64,000 bases of DNA from Nectonema munidae (GCA_030549495.1 JAUIRK010000292.1:803001-867000); one strand, 5' to 3'. Counted from the stretch's first letter, positions 28,203-39,569 are shown. Numbers and translations: made by a program. The notes: generated from the letters alone by a model not told the origin.

Positions 28203-31200
28203 CTGTTAAATAGTAAAAATACATTGTTGGAAAAGAATAAGTATGAAATACCATTACTTGCTCGCTTGCTAGTTTGTTTTCTTTTATCATTTTTACTAAG
28301 GTGCTTTGATCAACATAATTCTTAAAGAAAAAAAGTTCTTGATCTTCTAAACTCTTGGAACTCTCCCACGGTTCTACATTCTAGGATAGAAAGGCTAATC
28401 TTTTCACTTCTCTTTGAAGTTTAATTGGAAAAAAAAAAGAAAATAGATGTACCTGACACTCAAAGTAAAGAGCTGTGAGCAAGTAAAGAGCATAATCGTA
28501 GTTTTGTTGCCGAGTTGGACATCGATCAGTTTTTATTTTAATGCTTTTAGTTTGGGCATCGTAGAGCTGTTCAACCAACTTCAACAGTTTGGACGTTGCT
28601 GCATAATTGAGTTGCAAAGTTCTAATGTCAATCTAATAAAATCACATTATACAATAACTGGCGTGTCAACTAATCATTTGGGCAGCTTTTCGTAGCTGAG
28701 TTTCTCTTGAAAACAAGCAATCAAAAAGGATAATTAAAATTTAAAAAAGTTTTCTAAGACTGACTACTCTTTGAGAAAAAGGGTGGAGGCATAATCCTAC
28801 TTGGTGGTTGTGTATATTTACACACTTGTCTGACGTTTCAATCCGTCTCAAACATATGGCCCAGAGTCCTGCAGAGCGAATCACGGAATCAGGCGCCGGA
28901 TACCTATTCCCGGAGGGGAACGGGACAAGGCAGTAAAACTGGTAAACAATTTATCTTCAAAATGATTTAGATGTATTAACTTTTAATGAAATAAATTTTT
29001 TAAACCTAGAGTTTTAAGAAATTAATAATTTAACAAATCATTATCAAATCCTCAAATGTTTCTGGAACTTGTTGGTAATAAAATTTTATGCTCAACTTCT
29101 AATTTTGATTAACTTGCTGGTATTGAAATATATTTTCACTAAACTACATAAAAGTGATAAATTATTTTCTCTTTCCTTGCTCCATACCAAAACCTTATTA
29201 ACGTCATACGTGTCGATTCCTTCAATTAATTTTGATAGATGAGAATGCTTGTGTTTTTAATTGTTTTTCAATTTGGTTGTAGTAGAGAGTTGATCATTTT
29301 TACTATTGTAGTTTAAATAACACTGGTCAACACAATATTTTTGGCAGGCAAAGTGAGACTGGTTTCTGGGGTTTTCAAGGGCGCTGAATCCGAATCTGAC
29401 ATTTGTTTTTTCAAGTTGGCTCTAGTTTTGGAGATATCACAGGGGGGTCGTTCGTCTGAAATCACCCATTCGCGACCATAACTAAACGTACAAAAAACGG
29501 CTAAATAGTGCAAAAATGTCAGATATTGATTTTTATGATAATCTAAAACCACAAAGACAGTGTAAAATCTCAATCTAACAAGTTAAGTTAGATATAACAT
29601 CATTTCATTTATCCTATAATAACTGAACACTTTTCATAGATTTCGAGAATATACAAAAAATTTGCTAAAAATTTACTGAATTTTAATGCAAAGCATTTAT
29701 TATACACTAGATTCTTAGTTACAATGAACACACAAAACAATATTTTATTCACAAAAGTGAAATTGACGTTTATACGATTTTCGCTTGTGAGCAACTTTCG
29801 GACAGTCTCTCAAAAGGTTCCAGCAGTAGTCTGCCATCATGTGCTCATCCCATTTGCCTTGATACCTCTCTTCCATTGTTTTGATGTCTTGATGGAATCT
29901 CTCTCCTTGCTCCTCACTGTAATCACCAAGATTACCAGGAAATCTGTCGAGGTGGCTAAACAAGAAATGAACTTTAATGCTCACATTTGCCCCTAGTTTT
30001 TCGTATGCAGTAAGCATCTTACGGACCAATTGCTTGTAATTATCAGCTTTGTGATTTCCCAAAAAGTTTGTCACTACATCTGTGAAGGACACCCAAGCAT
30101 TTAACTCAACCCTGTTCATATGATTAGTGAAGTCAGAATCCCTCATGAGCGTTCGAATCTGAGGTCCATCGAAGATGCCACCTTTAGCTTTTTCGATGGA
30201 AAGACCTGGAAATTGCCTGCATATGTACTTGAAGCAATCCCCATCTTTGTTCAACGCCTTAACAAACTGCTTCATGAGCCCTAGTTTTATGTGCAATGGA
30301 GGGAAGATGATTCTATCCCTGGGTACCAAAGGCTCATTGATGACGTTGGCTGTGCCGACTTCGAGACTTTCTCGTTCTGGCCAGTTCTCCCTTCTCCAGT
30401 GCTGGTTTCTTGCTCTGCTATCCCACAAACAAAGAAAGCAGGGATACTTTGTGTACCCACTTTGCTGACCAAGCAGAAAATTCACCATTTTCAAGTCCAC
30501 ACAAATCAGCCATTTATGAGTGTTGTAATTTAGTTTTTCAAGAACAAATTGGATACCATCATACTCTTCTTTCATCTTGGTAGAATGGCCAATTGGTACA
30601 GGAGCAAACTTATTGCCATTATGCAAAAGTACAACTTTTAGACTTGATTTCGAGCTATCTATAAAGAGACGCCAATCTGCTGGGTCATATGACGAGATCC
30701 CCATGCAGTTAAGAAGTGCAGAAACGTCATTACAAAAGACCAGGTCATCTTCTTTAGAAAAGAAACGAAGCAAGCTGCCTTCCCTTGTCCTATAGTATGT
30801 TACTTTTGTGCCAGAATCAAGAATGTTTTTCTCTTGGAGTCGTGATGCAAGAACTTCAGACTGCTCCTTCGACAAACAAAGGTCTCGCACTAGGTCATTA
30901 AGTTCAGATTGATTGAAAAGCTGAGGGCCATTTGAGGGTTCTTCATAGTCACTACAGCTATCACCACTTGATATTGAAAGATCAGCTGGAATCTCTTCGG
31001 TTTCATCGATTTCAGGCAGACTGGTGAAAACAGGCACAGGTAGATCCTCAGAGTGCGCAACAGGACGGATAGCAGAATCCAGGCTCGGATACTGCCAATT
31101 TGCTTTCTTGTGCTTGTTAAACCCCGTCATATCATTGATACAGAAGTAGCAGTCATCAAAATGATTCTTGGGCTCTCTCCACACCATTGGTACAGCAAAC

Positions 31201-34200
31201 TTCAACTTCAGCTTACCATTGGTCCAACCGCGGAGACTTTCTACACAGGTTTTGCACACCATATGTGGGGCCCAAGACTTATCTTGGTCACCTAGTTTCA
31301 TATCGAAGTATGCTTTGTACGCCCTCTTGACAAAGTCTGTAATATTCCTCTTTTGTTGTGCCATCATATACTGTCCACAGATGTAACAAAAGACATCCGG
31401 TTCATATCTACAACGTCTTTTAGAAGAACTCATTTTCTCTCTGGAACTCATTTTCAACTCTGGAATAAAAAAGGAAAAGAATTAAAAAGAAAATTCTTAA
31501 ATACTGTTTTAAAAACACTACATACATAATAATTATTATGTATTTTCTGATATTATTATTTACTGCTTCTATATTGAAGTATTTCAGGGAGAATTTTAGC
31601 AGTTTAGGCTTATTTGAGGCTATCAGTATCTTCTAAACTAGAGCCAATCAGACAAAACCAATGTTATATTCGTAATCAGCGACCTTCAAAACCCCAGAAA
31701 ACACTCCTAGATGGTCTGCCAAAGAAAAAAAATAAAAATTTGTTGACCAGTGTAATGATCGATTCTTTCAGTCTAGTATTCGTTTTGTTGAAATCATTTA
31801 CTATAATGGGCGTCCGCTCCAACATTTCCAGGGTGGTGCAAAAAAGAAAAAAAGTTATTTTGTATTAAGAACAAATCAAAATTATTCAGCGAGCATACAA
31901 TGCAAAATTAGAGCAACCTGATTCTGGAATTTCTAGGGGGGGAGGGTCAATTGACCCATTTGACCCCCCCCCCCCCCCCCAGCGGAAACGTTAAATGAAT
32001 GCATTTATAACGAGGATTCAAGTAATTGGAAACAAATATTTCAAAAATGTGGCTCTGCCTTGTTTTTTAGTGCAAGCAGTAAAAAAATTATAATAGTTCT
32101 AATAATTACAATATCAAAACAAAATAATTAAAACAATCAACGAATATTCATAAACAATGTAATAGCAATGTCAATTGATGGTGATCTACAATGATTATGG
32201 ATAATCCTATATACTAAAAAAATACAATAATGTAAACCTGAGGAATTAATTTTGCGGTTCCCTATTTTGACTTAGTTTGAACTAAACGAATTATTTTCTC
32301 CCCAAGTAGAACGGGGGATGTCTCCCCAAAGGGTACGGAGAATTTCGGGATCCCTGCAGGAGTATCATATGGCATTTTAATCTGATAAAAATGTGTTTGG
32401 TCTTTCAGACAAAAAGTGTTTCAACCCTTTATGATATTTTAAAGGAGTTTAGAACTATATATTTTTGTAACCGTAAATTTCAATGCCACCAAATTACGCT
32501 ATCACATAATTATAAGCGTAGTCTGTGAAAAAATTCCCATAGGTTATGGAGTAGAAGTTTCGTTACGCGCTCGAAGCAGGTGCGATGAATAGTGTAGTAG
32601 CAGTGAACCGATGAGTTAGCTTCGAATTCTTAGTTCCAAAGCCGAGTTAAGTTGTTCGCTAACTTAGCCAGTAAGTTAAGCATGCAGAAGGGATTAGACC
32701 CCAAATGACAGGTGTTAGTGTTGTGTGTGCTGATCGCAGAGTAGACAATGGATTGGTGTGTATGTTAGAAATAATTTTATCAAGATATTCATGAAGGAGG
32801 GGTGATTTGTTGGCTCTGAGTTGTGTGTTTTGTTTTGATCGATGCTGTTTGTTCTGATGCGTTGATTTGTAGTGACAGCGAAATGTTGAAGATTTAATTT
32901 CGGTTCAACTTCTGATTAAGTAGCTGATTAATTGACTATTTAACTAAGTAACAAATAATATGTATATTCATTTTAATCGCTTAAGATTACATATTCAACC
33001 GTAGTAGGTGTCGCTTCTCAGTAAATAAAAACAAATAAATTAATTTTTTTAGCAAATTTTTTTGCACTCAAGTGACTGCTTATTCCAAATGACATGGAAA
33101 AAAGCAAAAGAAAAGTTTTCACTATCGACACAAAAAACTATCAGTTAATAAAGTTGTTTATCATGGCTGCACTTAAAAAGAAGCTTGTCAAATGCTGAAT
33201 ATAAATTATTAAGTGGAAAAGAACTGTAAGACTCAAAATCAAAAGCCTATTGAAGCATCACATTTTAACGAAAAATTTCTAGAGTAGAGGTTTTGGGGAA
33301 CCTGCGGCCTCTCAAGTTTTTTTGAATAAAAAAATTTCATGCCCCTTTATAGACAATGACATGTTGTGAACGACCTTCTCTATTCAAACATTTAGACTCT
33401 TCACCTTCTCACTTTAAAAAAAAGTGAATACTTTTACATCTTTGACTAAGAGAAACCGATTTTCAGATTTTTTTAAAATTCCCATCTTAATGTAAATTTA
33501 TTGCTAAGTATATCGGATTTAACTCGCAGTCCAGAAGAAGTAGGGGAAGGTCGATAAGAGGCACCAGATGTTTATTTAAAGTTTTCATCCAGTACGTGGT
33601 ATCGATTTAAGTGTGATATTACTTCATTAAATTCAGATGAAGTTTTACGCTATTAAATTAATAATAATTAAACTACAAATTCTAAAAGGTTTTTAGTTGG
33701 TAGATCAATAAAAGGAAGACTTGATGATAAACGCACCTCATACGTATGTATAATGTAAAAATCGATCATTTTGCTAAAATATTATTGATTATTATTATTC
33801 AAATGGAAAAATTGAATACAAATATCTAAGTCCTATTCTTATATACTCAATCCTACATAAAAGGCTTTTTTAAAATAAAATTTAAAATGAAATCTTTGCT
33901 CTCTCAAAAATCAGATTGAACTATGTCAAATAATAAAATTGGAAATCGAGGACATTTCTGTCAGTGATTGTTTAGGCGGCATAGAATGATTAAAAGAAAT
34001 ATGACGTTAGCTATAGATTTTAAAATTTTGTTTATAATTTTTGTAAAGGATTTTTTAATTAGGTAAACTTTTGGCAAATAAAAAAATTAATTATATTTAT
34101 TTACTTACAAAAAAATTGGAAAAATGTTTTAAAATTGAGAATAGGTTTTTAAATATTGTGAATCGCTATATAATAATGTCGTTACAAAACTTTAAGAAAA

Positions 34201-37200
34201 ATCTCTTAGTTACCAGTTTCTACTTAGATTGCGACACATATGAAGCATACATCTCTGGTTTGGTAAGGCTGCATTATGACCTTGTTTTTGTTAAGAAATT
34301 AGAAAAGTGGTTTGTGTTTGGAATTATTATTTCTAGTCATCAAAATATTCAGGCTAAAAATTCTGAGAAAATTAGGAACTTAGGGTCAAAGTTGACTGAT
34401 CAAAAATTTTAAAAATATATTCGCTCATTTTAACTGATTAGACGAAAAAATACTAAAGGAACAAGTAATATGTTTTATTTAGTTGAAAAAATAATCCTTT
34501 TCCAATTGTTATTTCAAGGAAGCCACAGTTTATTAAATTGTTTTTCACGTATACTGCTATATAAATGTAAATCAATGACTTGTTATATCTTTTTTTACAT
34601 TGAAAAGTTTTTGAAATGTAGAATATTAAGCAAGCAATAAAATATATCAATAAAAATATGATTTTAGAATGCACGATTTGTTACTCCTTTATCTACAGGG
34701 AACAAAAACGAGGAAAAATTAAATTAAAAAATACGATAAGCGTGTTAATTCTTGCGCGATAATCTCGGATCGAGGAATATGAAAAACAATAGTCAGAAGT
34801 CCACACTTTTATTGGGAAATTTCTTTGAATAACGGCATTATTTTGTAGTTCTTGAGGCCAAGGAGTACAAAATTCTAAATACGAATCACACAAATTGAGG
34901 AACGGCGCGCTATCACAAAGAGAAGAAAACTTTTTATCGCGGCACAACTCCGTTTAATAGCACTTGGTGTTAAATGCAGGAAATTGGGAATCTTGAGAAG
35001 TTCGACGCTTTTGCTTTTGTAGATGCAAATGCCGTTTCTTTTAATTCCTTGTCTAAGTGGCAATGGCACACATGATTCGTTGAAAGTTCGCGCCACCGGC
35101 CAAACAGAAGGCCAGTCCTGGTGAATTGCCATTCTCTTTTCTCTTTTCGGAACCATCTAAATAAAACCAAACAACTCAAAGCTGCAGTTCTTACAATCTG
35201 TTCCTAAAGAAAAATGGAGGAACATGGATAAACCCCATTCACAAAGCCTGTGAAATATTAGTTTGCAGTAATAAACACTAATTTTAAATCAGAACATGAA
35301 AATACTTTTATACATGTTTGTTGAATCCGTGACACCAAAGCATGCGCTTTTTCTCTTAACCTTTGAGCACGAGTATCACAGCCGTGTCCAAAGAAAGGAA
35401 AATCCTCTGATTTAAATATATAGAATTCCATTCGAAATAAAAGGAGACGATTAGCCTTAAAAATTATGGTGCCCTAATAGATTAAATTTAATAGGGTTAA
35501 AATTCACGTTGTTTTTATGCAAAAGAGGCTAATGATAAATTCAATTAAAGGATTTCTTTGTTAATAAAATTTAGAATATAAAGACCTATAGCATACATTT
35601 CATACAGAAAAAGGGGAAATAAAGCAAAATATCTATTACTCAATTAGCGATTCTGGTTAGATTGATGAACCACATTTTTTAATTTTCGTTTAAAATAAAG
35701 TATAACAAAGAAAATAATGGGCAATGAGGCCTAATGTGACATTTTGAGTAGTAAAAATTGTTTGGCCATGCGAGAGCTTGTATAAAGTGTACACTATTAT
35801 TAGAAAAACATTTCAACCCACATTTCTATATCATTTTTAGTTCTAAACGGTCTTTTTTAAAGTCTAAAGTGTCTTTTTTAAATTCTAAAGTGTCTTTTTT
35901 AAATTCTAAAGTGTCTTTTTTGATTTTACTTTTCTGAATAAGCTAAGTCTTGTTTCTTAATAAATGCGCGTAATATTATGTGCGATTGTCAGGTTCTGTA
36001 GACGTGTTGAAAGTTACACTGCTAATTTTTTAATTCTCCGCCTCTATCCAGGTCTTTTTTAATTCGATGCAACTAGCAGTTCATTTATAGACAAGTTTTT
36101 AACTCTCCAATTTTTGCCTTCTGCATGGATTGTTTTTATATCATAGTCACATATAATTAAAAAAATTTTTTAGTTTGTATCGAAAGTTTCAACTAAGCAA
36201 AAAAAGTGAATTTTAAAACTTAGTTTCGAAAAACGTTTTACATCCATTATATAATGAAAAAAAGTGTTCACACAAACTTCTTTATTATCATTCAAGTAAT
36301 TTAAAGCAAAAACAATATATCACATTTTATGAAGAAATAGAAACTCCCATTTGCTCTTTTTGTATGTTACGTAGTGAATGTGCAATGTAGCTTTTACATT
36401 CCTCGCTGTTTATTGAGGAAACAGCTTTTTTGATCACTTCATCTAGCATGAAAGAAATTGTTGTGTCTAAAATAAAAGTTTTTAAAACATATTCTATAAA
36501 TATTGAAGCAAACCTTACTTCATTTCTGTTTTGCAAAATTTTTGATTTTTGAGAATGCCTGAATAATAATCCTTATTATCCATAATAATAATTAGCCAGC
36601 AGTTTTTTAGGTTACTTATTTTAGATAGCAGTTCGATCAAAAATTCTGCAAACTTTTTTGAATGACAGGCACCATCTTTGATAATTTTGTAATGAACTAT
36701 TCCGCTTTCGCTCATTGCTGCTATCAATGTTACATTTTTTCCTAAAAATGAAAAAAATTGAAGAATTTTTGATCGCACTGCTATCTAAAATAAGTAACCT
36801 AAAAAACTGCTGGCTAATTATTATTATGGATAACGCAAAGATCCACAAAACTTAAACTATCCAAAACTTAATAACTTCAGATGGACAAATTTTGAAATTT
36901 TTGTCTCCTTATAGTTACATGCTGAATCCAATTGAGCTGGCATTCTCAAAAATCAAAAATTTTGCAAAACAGAAATTAGGTAAGGTTTGCTTCAATATTT
37001 ATAAAACATGTTTTAAAACTTTTATTTTAGACACAACACTTTCTTTCATGCTAGATGAAGTGATCAAATAGAAAATTATCAGTGTATCTTTCAACACGTC
37101 TACAGAACCTGACAATCGCACATAATATTACGCGCATTTATTAGAAACAAGACTTCAAAGCTTATTCAGAAAAGTAAAATCAAAAAAGACACTTTACAAT

Positions 37201-38199
37201 TTAAAAAAGACACTTTAGAATTTGAAAAACAGTTTAGAATTTAAAAAAGACACTTTAGAATTTAAAAAAGACCGTTTAGAACTAAAAATGGTATATCTAT
37301 TCAGAAAGATTATGATTAACTTGATAAATAAGGTATACGGGTTTTATGCGAGCATAGAATTTGGATTGCAATTTTTTTGCAAATGAAGGTTTTATGTGTG
37401 AAATGTCTAAAATAAGTTCACGGTAAGTGTTGACGTTTTAATAATTTTTTTGAGTTTTAATTTAATTTTTATTCAAATTAAAAAGAAAAATCTATAAGAC
37501 GTCGATTGAATGAGCAGTGATAGTTTATGGTTGTGAAACATGAAAGATTATAATTATGGAAAAAGGAATTCCATAGAGTACATTCTTAAGAACTTATGAA
37601 GTAACTAGGTTTGGAAGAAAGCTTTATAGAAGTAGTGAAAAAGAATGGTTTGACATGGATAGGACACGTGTTGAAAGAGATGAGGATGAGCCAATATAGA
37701 AAGATAATGAATTAAATGTTAATGGTAGATGAAAAGGCGCCCTAAATTTACACGGAAAGAGATGATGAAGAAAGAAATGGCGGACGCGCAAGACAAGAGG
37801 AAATGGAGAGCCAAATTTTCAGTTGGTGCGTCAGTCGGACATCCTTTGTATACGGGAAAATCACTGAATTAAATGTTGATGATAGCATTTACTTGGAACT
37901 TCCTTTCAGTCCATTTCCTTTTAATTTCTGGTTGTATACGCAGAGGAAACTCATTACTGTCTAAATTTTAAAATATTTTCACAAAAATATAAAGCAAAGA
38001 AACAATGTTATTTAAAGCTACTACCTAGAGTATCCGGGTCATAATCATCAGCTGACAGATATTTTTTACAAGACAATTTTGAAGTATGAAATTGACGAAA
38101 AAGTTGATATGAAGTAGACAGAAATTTATTCGCAAACATGAAAGATCTGGAACGATACCTAAAAAGTTTAAACGTGCAAATAATAGAATCTAAAAGCAT
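28002..38199 (-). CDS. MRPS35: Mitochondrial ribosomal protein mS35, seven exons
   Basis: mS35 is a nuclear-encoded protein of the mitochondrial small ribosomal subunit. Exons in transcript order: 38025-38139 (or from 38199), 35306-35406, 34931-35156, 34735-34874, 28453-28632, 28258-28380 and 28002-28202. All junctions keep phase and give about 361 residues (human about 323). Conserved blocks: KREKRMAIHQDWPSVWP, LLKIPNFLHLTPSAIKR, KFCTPWPQEL, IKTDRCPTRQQNYDYALYLL and ALYFECQ/NVEPWESSK. The first exon has a presequence-like start, MFANKFLSTSYQLFRQFHTS, basic and hydroxylated without acids. The C-terminus is acidic and lysine-rich as in the family. One intron is only 56 bp; the next is 6.1 kb and contains a complete transposon. 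Exon 35306-35406 lacks a clear counterpart in the proteins I know and is the least certain. Confidence 0.88.
28258..28380 (-). CDS. MRPS35: MRPS35 exon 6
   Basis: Forty-one codons, NVEPWESSKSLEDQELFFFK to NKLASEQ, aligning with the W-x-x-E-W-E-K-S region of human mS35. Acceptor TATCCTAG, donor GTAATG. Confidence 0.85.
28453..28632 (-). CDS. MRPS35: MRPS35 exon 5
   Basis: Sixty codons, phase 0 both ends: LLKLVEQLYDAQTKSIK then IKTDRCPTRQQNYDYALYLL, the second strongly conserved block of mS35. The acceptor is TTTTATTAG and the donor GTACAT. Confidence 0.92.
29321..31752 (-). mobile_element. Whole DNA transposon with 570-aa ORF, superfamily not named
   Basis: 2432 bp bounded by CACTGGTCAACA (29321-29332) and its inverse TGTTGACCAGTG (31741-31752), each followed inward by about 110 bp of further imperfect inverted repeat (shared TTTCTGGGGTTTT, TTGGCTCTAGTTT). 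Flanked by TAA on both sides (29318-29320, 31753-31755). It contains one uninterrupted ORF and sits in an MRPS35 intron in sense orientation. A 3-bp TAA duplication is like the TWA duplications of PIF/Harbinger, but the protein does not look like a Harbinger transposase. Confidence 0.85.
29745..31457 (-). CDS. Transposase-like protein, 570 aa, intact
   Basis: An N-terminal zinc-binding-like module (C24-x2-C27 in DVFCYICG, C68-x2-C71 in HMVCKTC) and a further DDCYFC pair (C103, C106). An acidic spacer (about 150-190) leads to a core with features expected of an RNase-H-fold transposase: RLFIDSSKSSLKVVLL (D267), WLICVDLKMVNFLLG (D321), a CFLC...HW zinc-like insert (C340, C343, H353), HIKLGLMKQFVKAL, then HFLFSHL and EEQGERFHQDI (E516-E519) followed by GKW..HMMADYCW. 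I recognise this protein type as widespread, uncharacterised and multi-copy in arthropod genomes. The assignment of D267/D321/E519 as a catalytic triad is inference. There is no break in the frame. A decayed relative lies at 40.8-42.5 kb. Confidence 0.8.
   Translation of the reverse strand: MKMSSREKMSSSKRRCRYEPDVFCYICGQYMMAQQKRNITDFVKRAYKAYFDMKLGDQDKSWAPHMVCKTCVESLRGWTNGKLKLKFAVPMVWREPKNHFDDCYFCINDMTGFNKHKKANWQYPSLDSAIRPVAHSEDLPVPVFTSLPEIDETEEIPADLSISSGDSCSDYEEPSNGPQLFNQSELNDLVRDLCLSKEQSEVLASRLQEKNILDSGTKVTYYRTREGSLLRFFSKEDDLVFCNDVSALLNCMGISSYDPADWRLFIDSSKSSLKVVLLHNGNKFAPVPIGHSTKMKEEYDGIQFVLEKLNYNTHKWLICVDLKMVNFLLGQQSGYTKYPCFLCLWDSRARNQHWRRENWPERESLEVGTANVINEPLVPRDRIIFPPLHIKLGLMKQFVKALNKDGDCFKYICRQFPGLSIEKAKGGIFDGPQIRTLMRDSDFTNHMNRVELNAWVSFTDVVTNFLGNHKADNYKQLVRKMLTAYEKLGANVSIKVHFLFSHLDRFPGNLGDYSEEQGERFHQDIKTMEERYQGKWDEHMMADYCWNLLRDCPKVAHKRKSYKRQFHFCE
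31920..34690. other. MRPS35 intron, mostly unannotated
   Basis: A C run near 31964-31981 next to a G run at 31936-31942. From 32530 to 32760 the base composition is less AT-rich, with no frame I recognise. A 113-codon plus-strand frame at 34071-34412 is Leu/Lys/Phe-rich, matches nothing I know and is probably chance in AT-rich DNA. Confidence 0.4.
34735..34874 (-). CDS. MRPS35: MRPS35 exon 4
   Basis: Reads (K)FCTPWPQELQNNAVIQ followed by NFPIKVWTSDYCFSY and RDYRARINTLI, matching the human FCTEWPAAL ... HFPIE ... DY ... RNPRARV order. Donor GTATTTT. Confidence 0.88.
34931..35156 (-). CDS. MRPS35: MRPS35 exon 3
   Basis: Starts MVPKREKRMAIHQDWPSVWP and runs to KIPNFLHLTPSAIKRSCAA, the most conserved part of mS35. 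The acceptor is TTTTATTTAG; the donor GTTTTC opens the 56-bp intron 34875-34930. Confidence 0.9.
35306..35406 (-). CDS. MRPS35: MRPS35 exon 2 (candidate)
   Basis: Open for 33 codons plus split ends: DFPFFGHGCDTRAQRLREKA then HALVSRIQQTCIK. It converts the phase-1 end of exon 1 into the phase 0 needed by the next exon and has an acceptor AAATCAG and a donor GTATTTTC. Phase fit and coding look support it; homology does not. Confidence 0.5.
35831..37291. mobile_element. Palindromic Tc1/IS630-like fold-back element
   Basis: Long inverted ends (35831-36010 and 37080-37291) start CATTTTTAGTTCTAAACGGTC and contain several copies of a roughly 21-bp subrepeat (AAAGTGTCTTTTTTAAATTC). TA flanks both sides. 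Inside, two partial DDE transposase genes lie head to head: minus strand GKNVTLIAAMSESGIVHYKI (about 36680-36740) with LIIIMDN, and plus strand LIIIMDNAKIHK (about 36815-36850) with LSPYSYMLNPIELAFSKIKN (about 36900-36960). IMDN and NPIE are the second Asp and final Glu signatures of IS630/Tc1 transposases. The two halves overlap as an inverted duplication, so no full transposase exists. Confidence 0.7.
37490..37875 (+). mobile_element. LINE 3' tail fragment (RTE-like)
   Basis: IVYGCETW near 37520 and LTWIGHVLKEMR near 37655 are the end motifs of RTE ORF2, followed by KKEMADAQDKRKWRA. Frames change several times. It lies in the first MRPS35 intron, antisense to the gene. Confidence 0.6.
38025..38199 (-). 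CDS. MRPS35: MRPS35 exon 1, mitochondrial presequence
   Basis: Encodes FRQFHTSKLSCKKYLSADDY and DPDTLG. Two in-frame ATGs are available, at 38199 and 38139. The second gives a more typical presequence (MFANKFLSTSYQLF), and two acceptor-like CTTTTTAG/GCTTTTAG strings lie between or before them, so 38139 is favoured. Donor GTAGTA. Confidence 0.65.
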
Positions 38200-39018
38200 G
38201 GAAAAAATATCTTTAATATGAGAAGATTTCTACTAATATTGAGAAGTTATACCAAAAGATTATAAGTCCTTACTTTCGAAGAGACAAGAGAACACTCTTG
38301 ATTTCATACAAGAAACCAAGTAATGCTTTCCCTTCCAAACGTGAGTTATTCAGAATAAAAATAGGAAGTCGACAATTAGAGCAGTTTCTAAGTTTCAACT
38401 AAATGGACACCAAACTACATGATCATAATTACCTTTTTTAAATGATAATTTGGAAAATTTAGGATATTTTGACAATTCAATATTCACTACTTGCATTAGG
38501 GATCTATATTTACAAACCTAGTACAATAGCGGAGGCATAATGAAAAAATCCTCTCTAAATAAAAAGATCCTGTTTGAACTACGAAGCAACGAGGCGTAAT
38601 TAACGTTTTCAATTATACGCTGAACATCATAACTCCTCACTTTTACGATTTTCTCAAACATAATTTATAAAAGGAATGTGATTTTGATTAATAACATAAA
38701 AAAGAGAAACAAGTGTTAAAATATAAAGCTAAAAGTGAGGTAAATATTTTTCAAAGAAATCTAGCTAGAGTATAAATTGTATTGCATTCTGATAAGACTC
38801 TTTATAATATTTCATAATGATAGAAAATTGGGAGTTATTTGGAAAAAAAACTTGAAGGATATATAGTTAGTTTTGAGTGAGTTTATCAATATTTAGACAA
38901 AAAGACAATTAGATGGTTGGTTGGAGATATCAAAGCACTTTCAGCCGTAAGGCTACATGCTCGCATTATGCTTAAGATGGTTACTCACAGTTTTTGTGAA
39001 TTTGTTTTTAGAGTTGGG

Positions 39019-39088
39019 AGCCTTGGGAATCGAACCCCTGACCTTCAACTGTTAAGCTGAGAGGTACACCTTAACAACCATGAGGCTC
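39019..39088 (-). ncRNA. tRNA-like sequence, probably a SINE head or tRNA pseudogene
   Basis: Seventy bases beginning GAGCCTC and ending AGGCTC, so the ends pair over six bases. It contains TGGTTGTTAAGG (A-box-like) and GGGTTCGATTCC (B box), and a five-base stem TCAGC/GTTGA in the anticodon position, but the loop has six bases and the T stem has two mismatches. It is unlikely to be a working tRNA. Confidence 0.4.
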
Positions 39089-39569
39089 AGACAATTAGAT
39101 GTAAAATAAAAAATTTAATTTAAATTAAAGCAAAAAGTGTTTATAAAAATTTAACCTAATATAATAGTTAGAATTTTTTTTTTTTTTTTTTTACCAAGCT
39201 AAAATTTTTTTATATTAAAATCTATTTTTATATAAAATCTTTAATCAGGGTTGCAAGGTAGGAACCTTATGAACCAGAGTGGGAGCCAAACTGGTTTTTA
39301 ACTGTTTTGATAACAAGTATATTTAATTTGAATTTAATAGCAATCGTCGCACATCTCTTACTTTAATTTGAATAGCTTACTTTTATTAAGGCACTTATTT
39401 ATAAAAAAAATAGCTTTGAAAATATTTGCTATTTAAAAAATATATAAAAAGACCATTTGTAAAACAACCTTGCTCTTTACTAAAAATAAAATAAAAATTA
39501 TATAATTTTATAAATTTTATTTTATATTTATCAAAGAATCTTTTCATTACATTAATTCCTCATCTTTAT

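Noticed and set aside
29745-31457. 570-aa protein as a host gene nested in MRPS35
   Set aside because: It is intronless, bounded by inverted repeats and TAA duplications, and has a decayed relative with its own terminal repeats nearby.
34071-34412. 113-codon plus-strand frame in the MRPS35 intron
   Set aside because: Low-complexity Lys/Leu/Phe composition expected by chance in AT-rich DNA; no motif or context.
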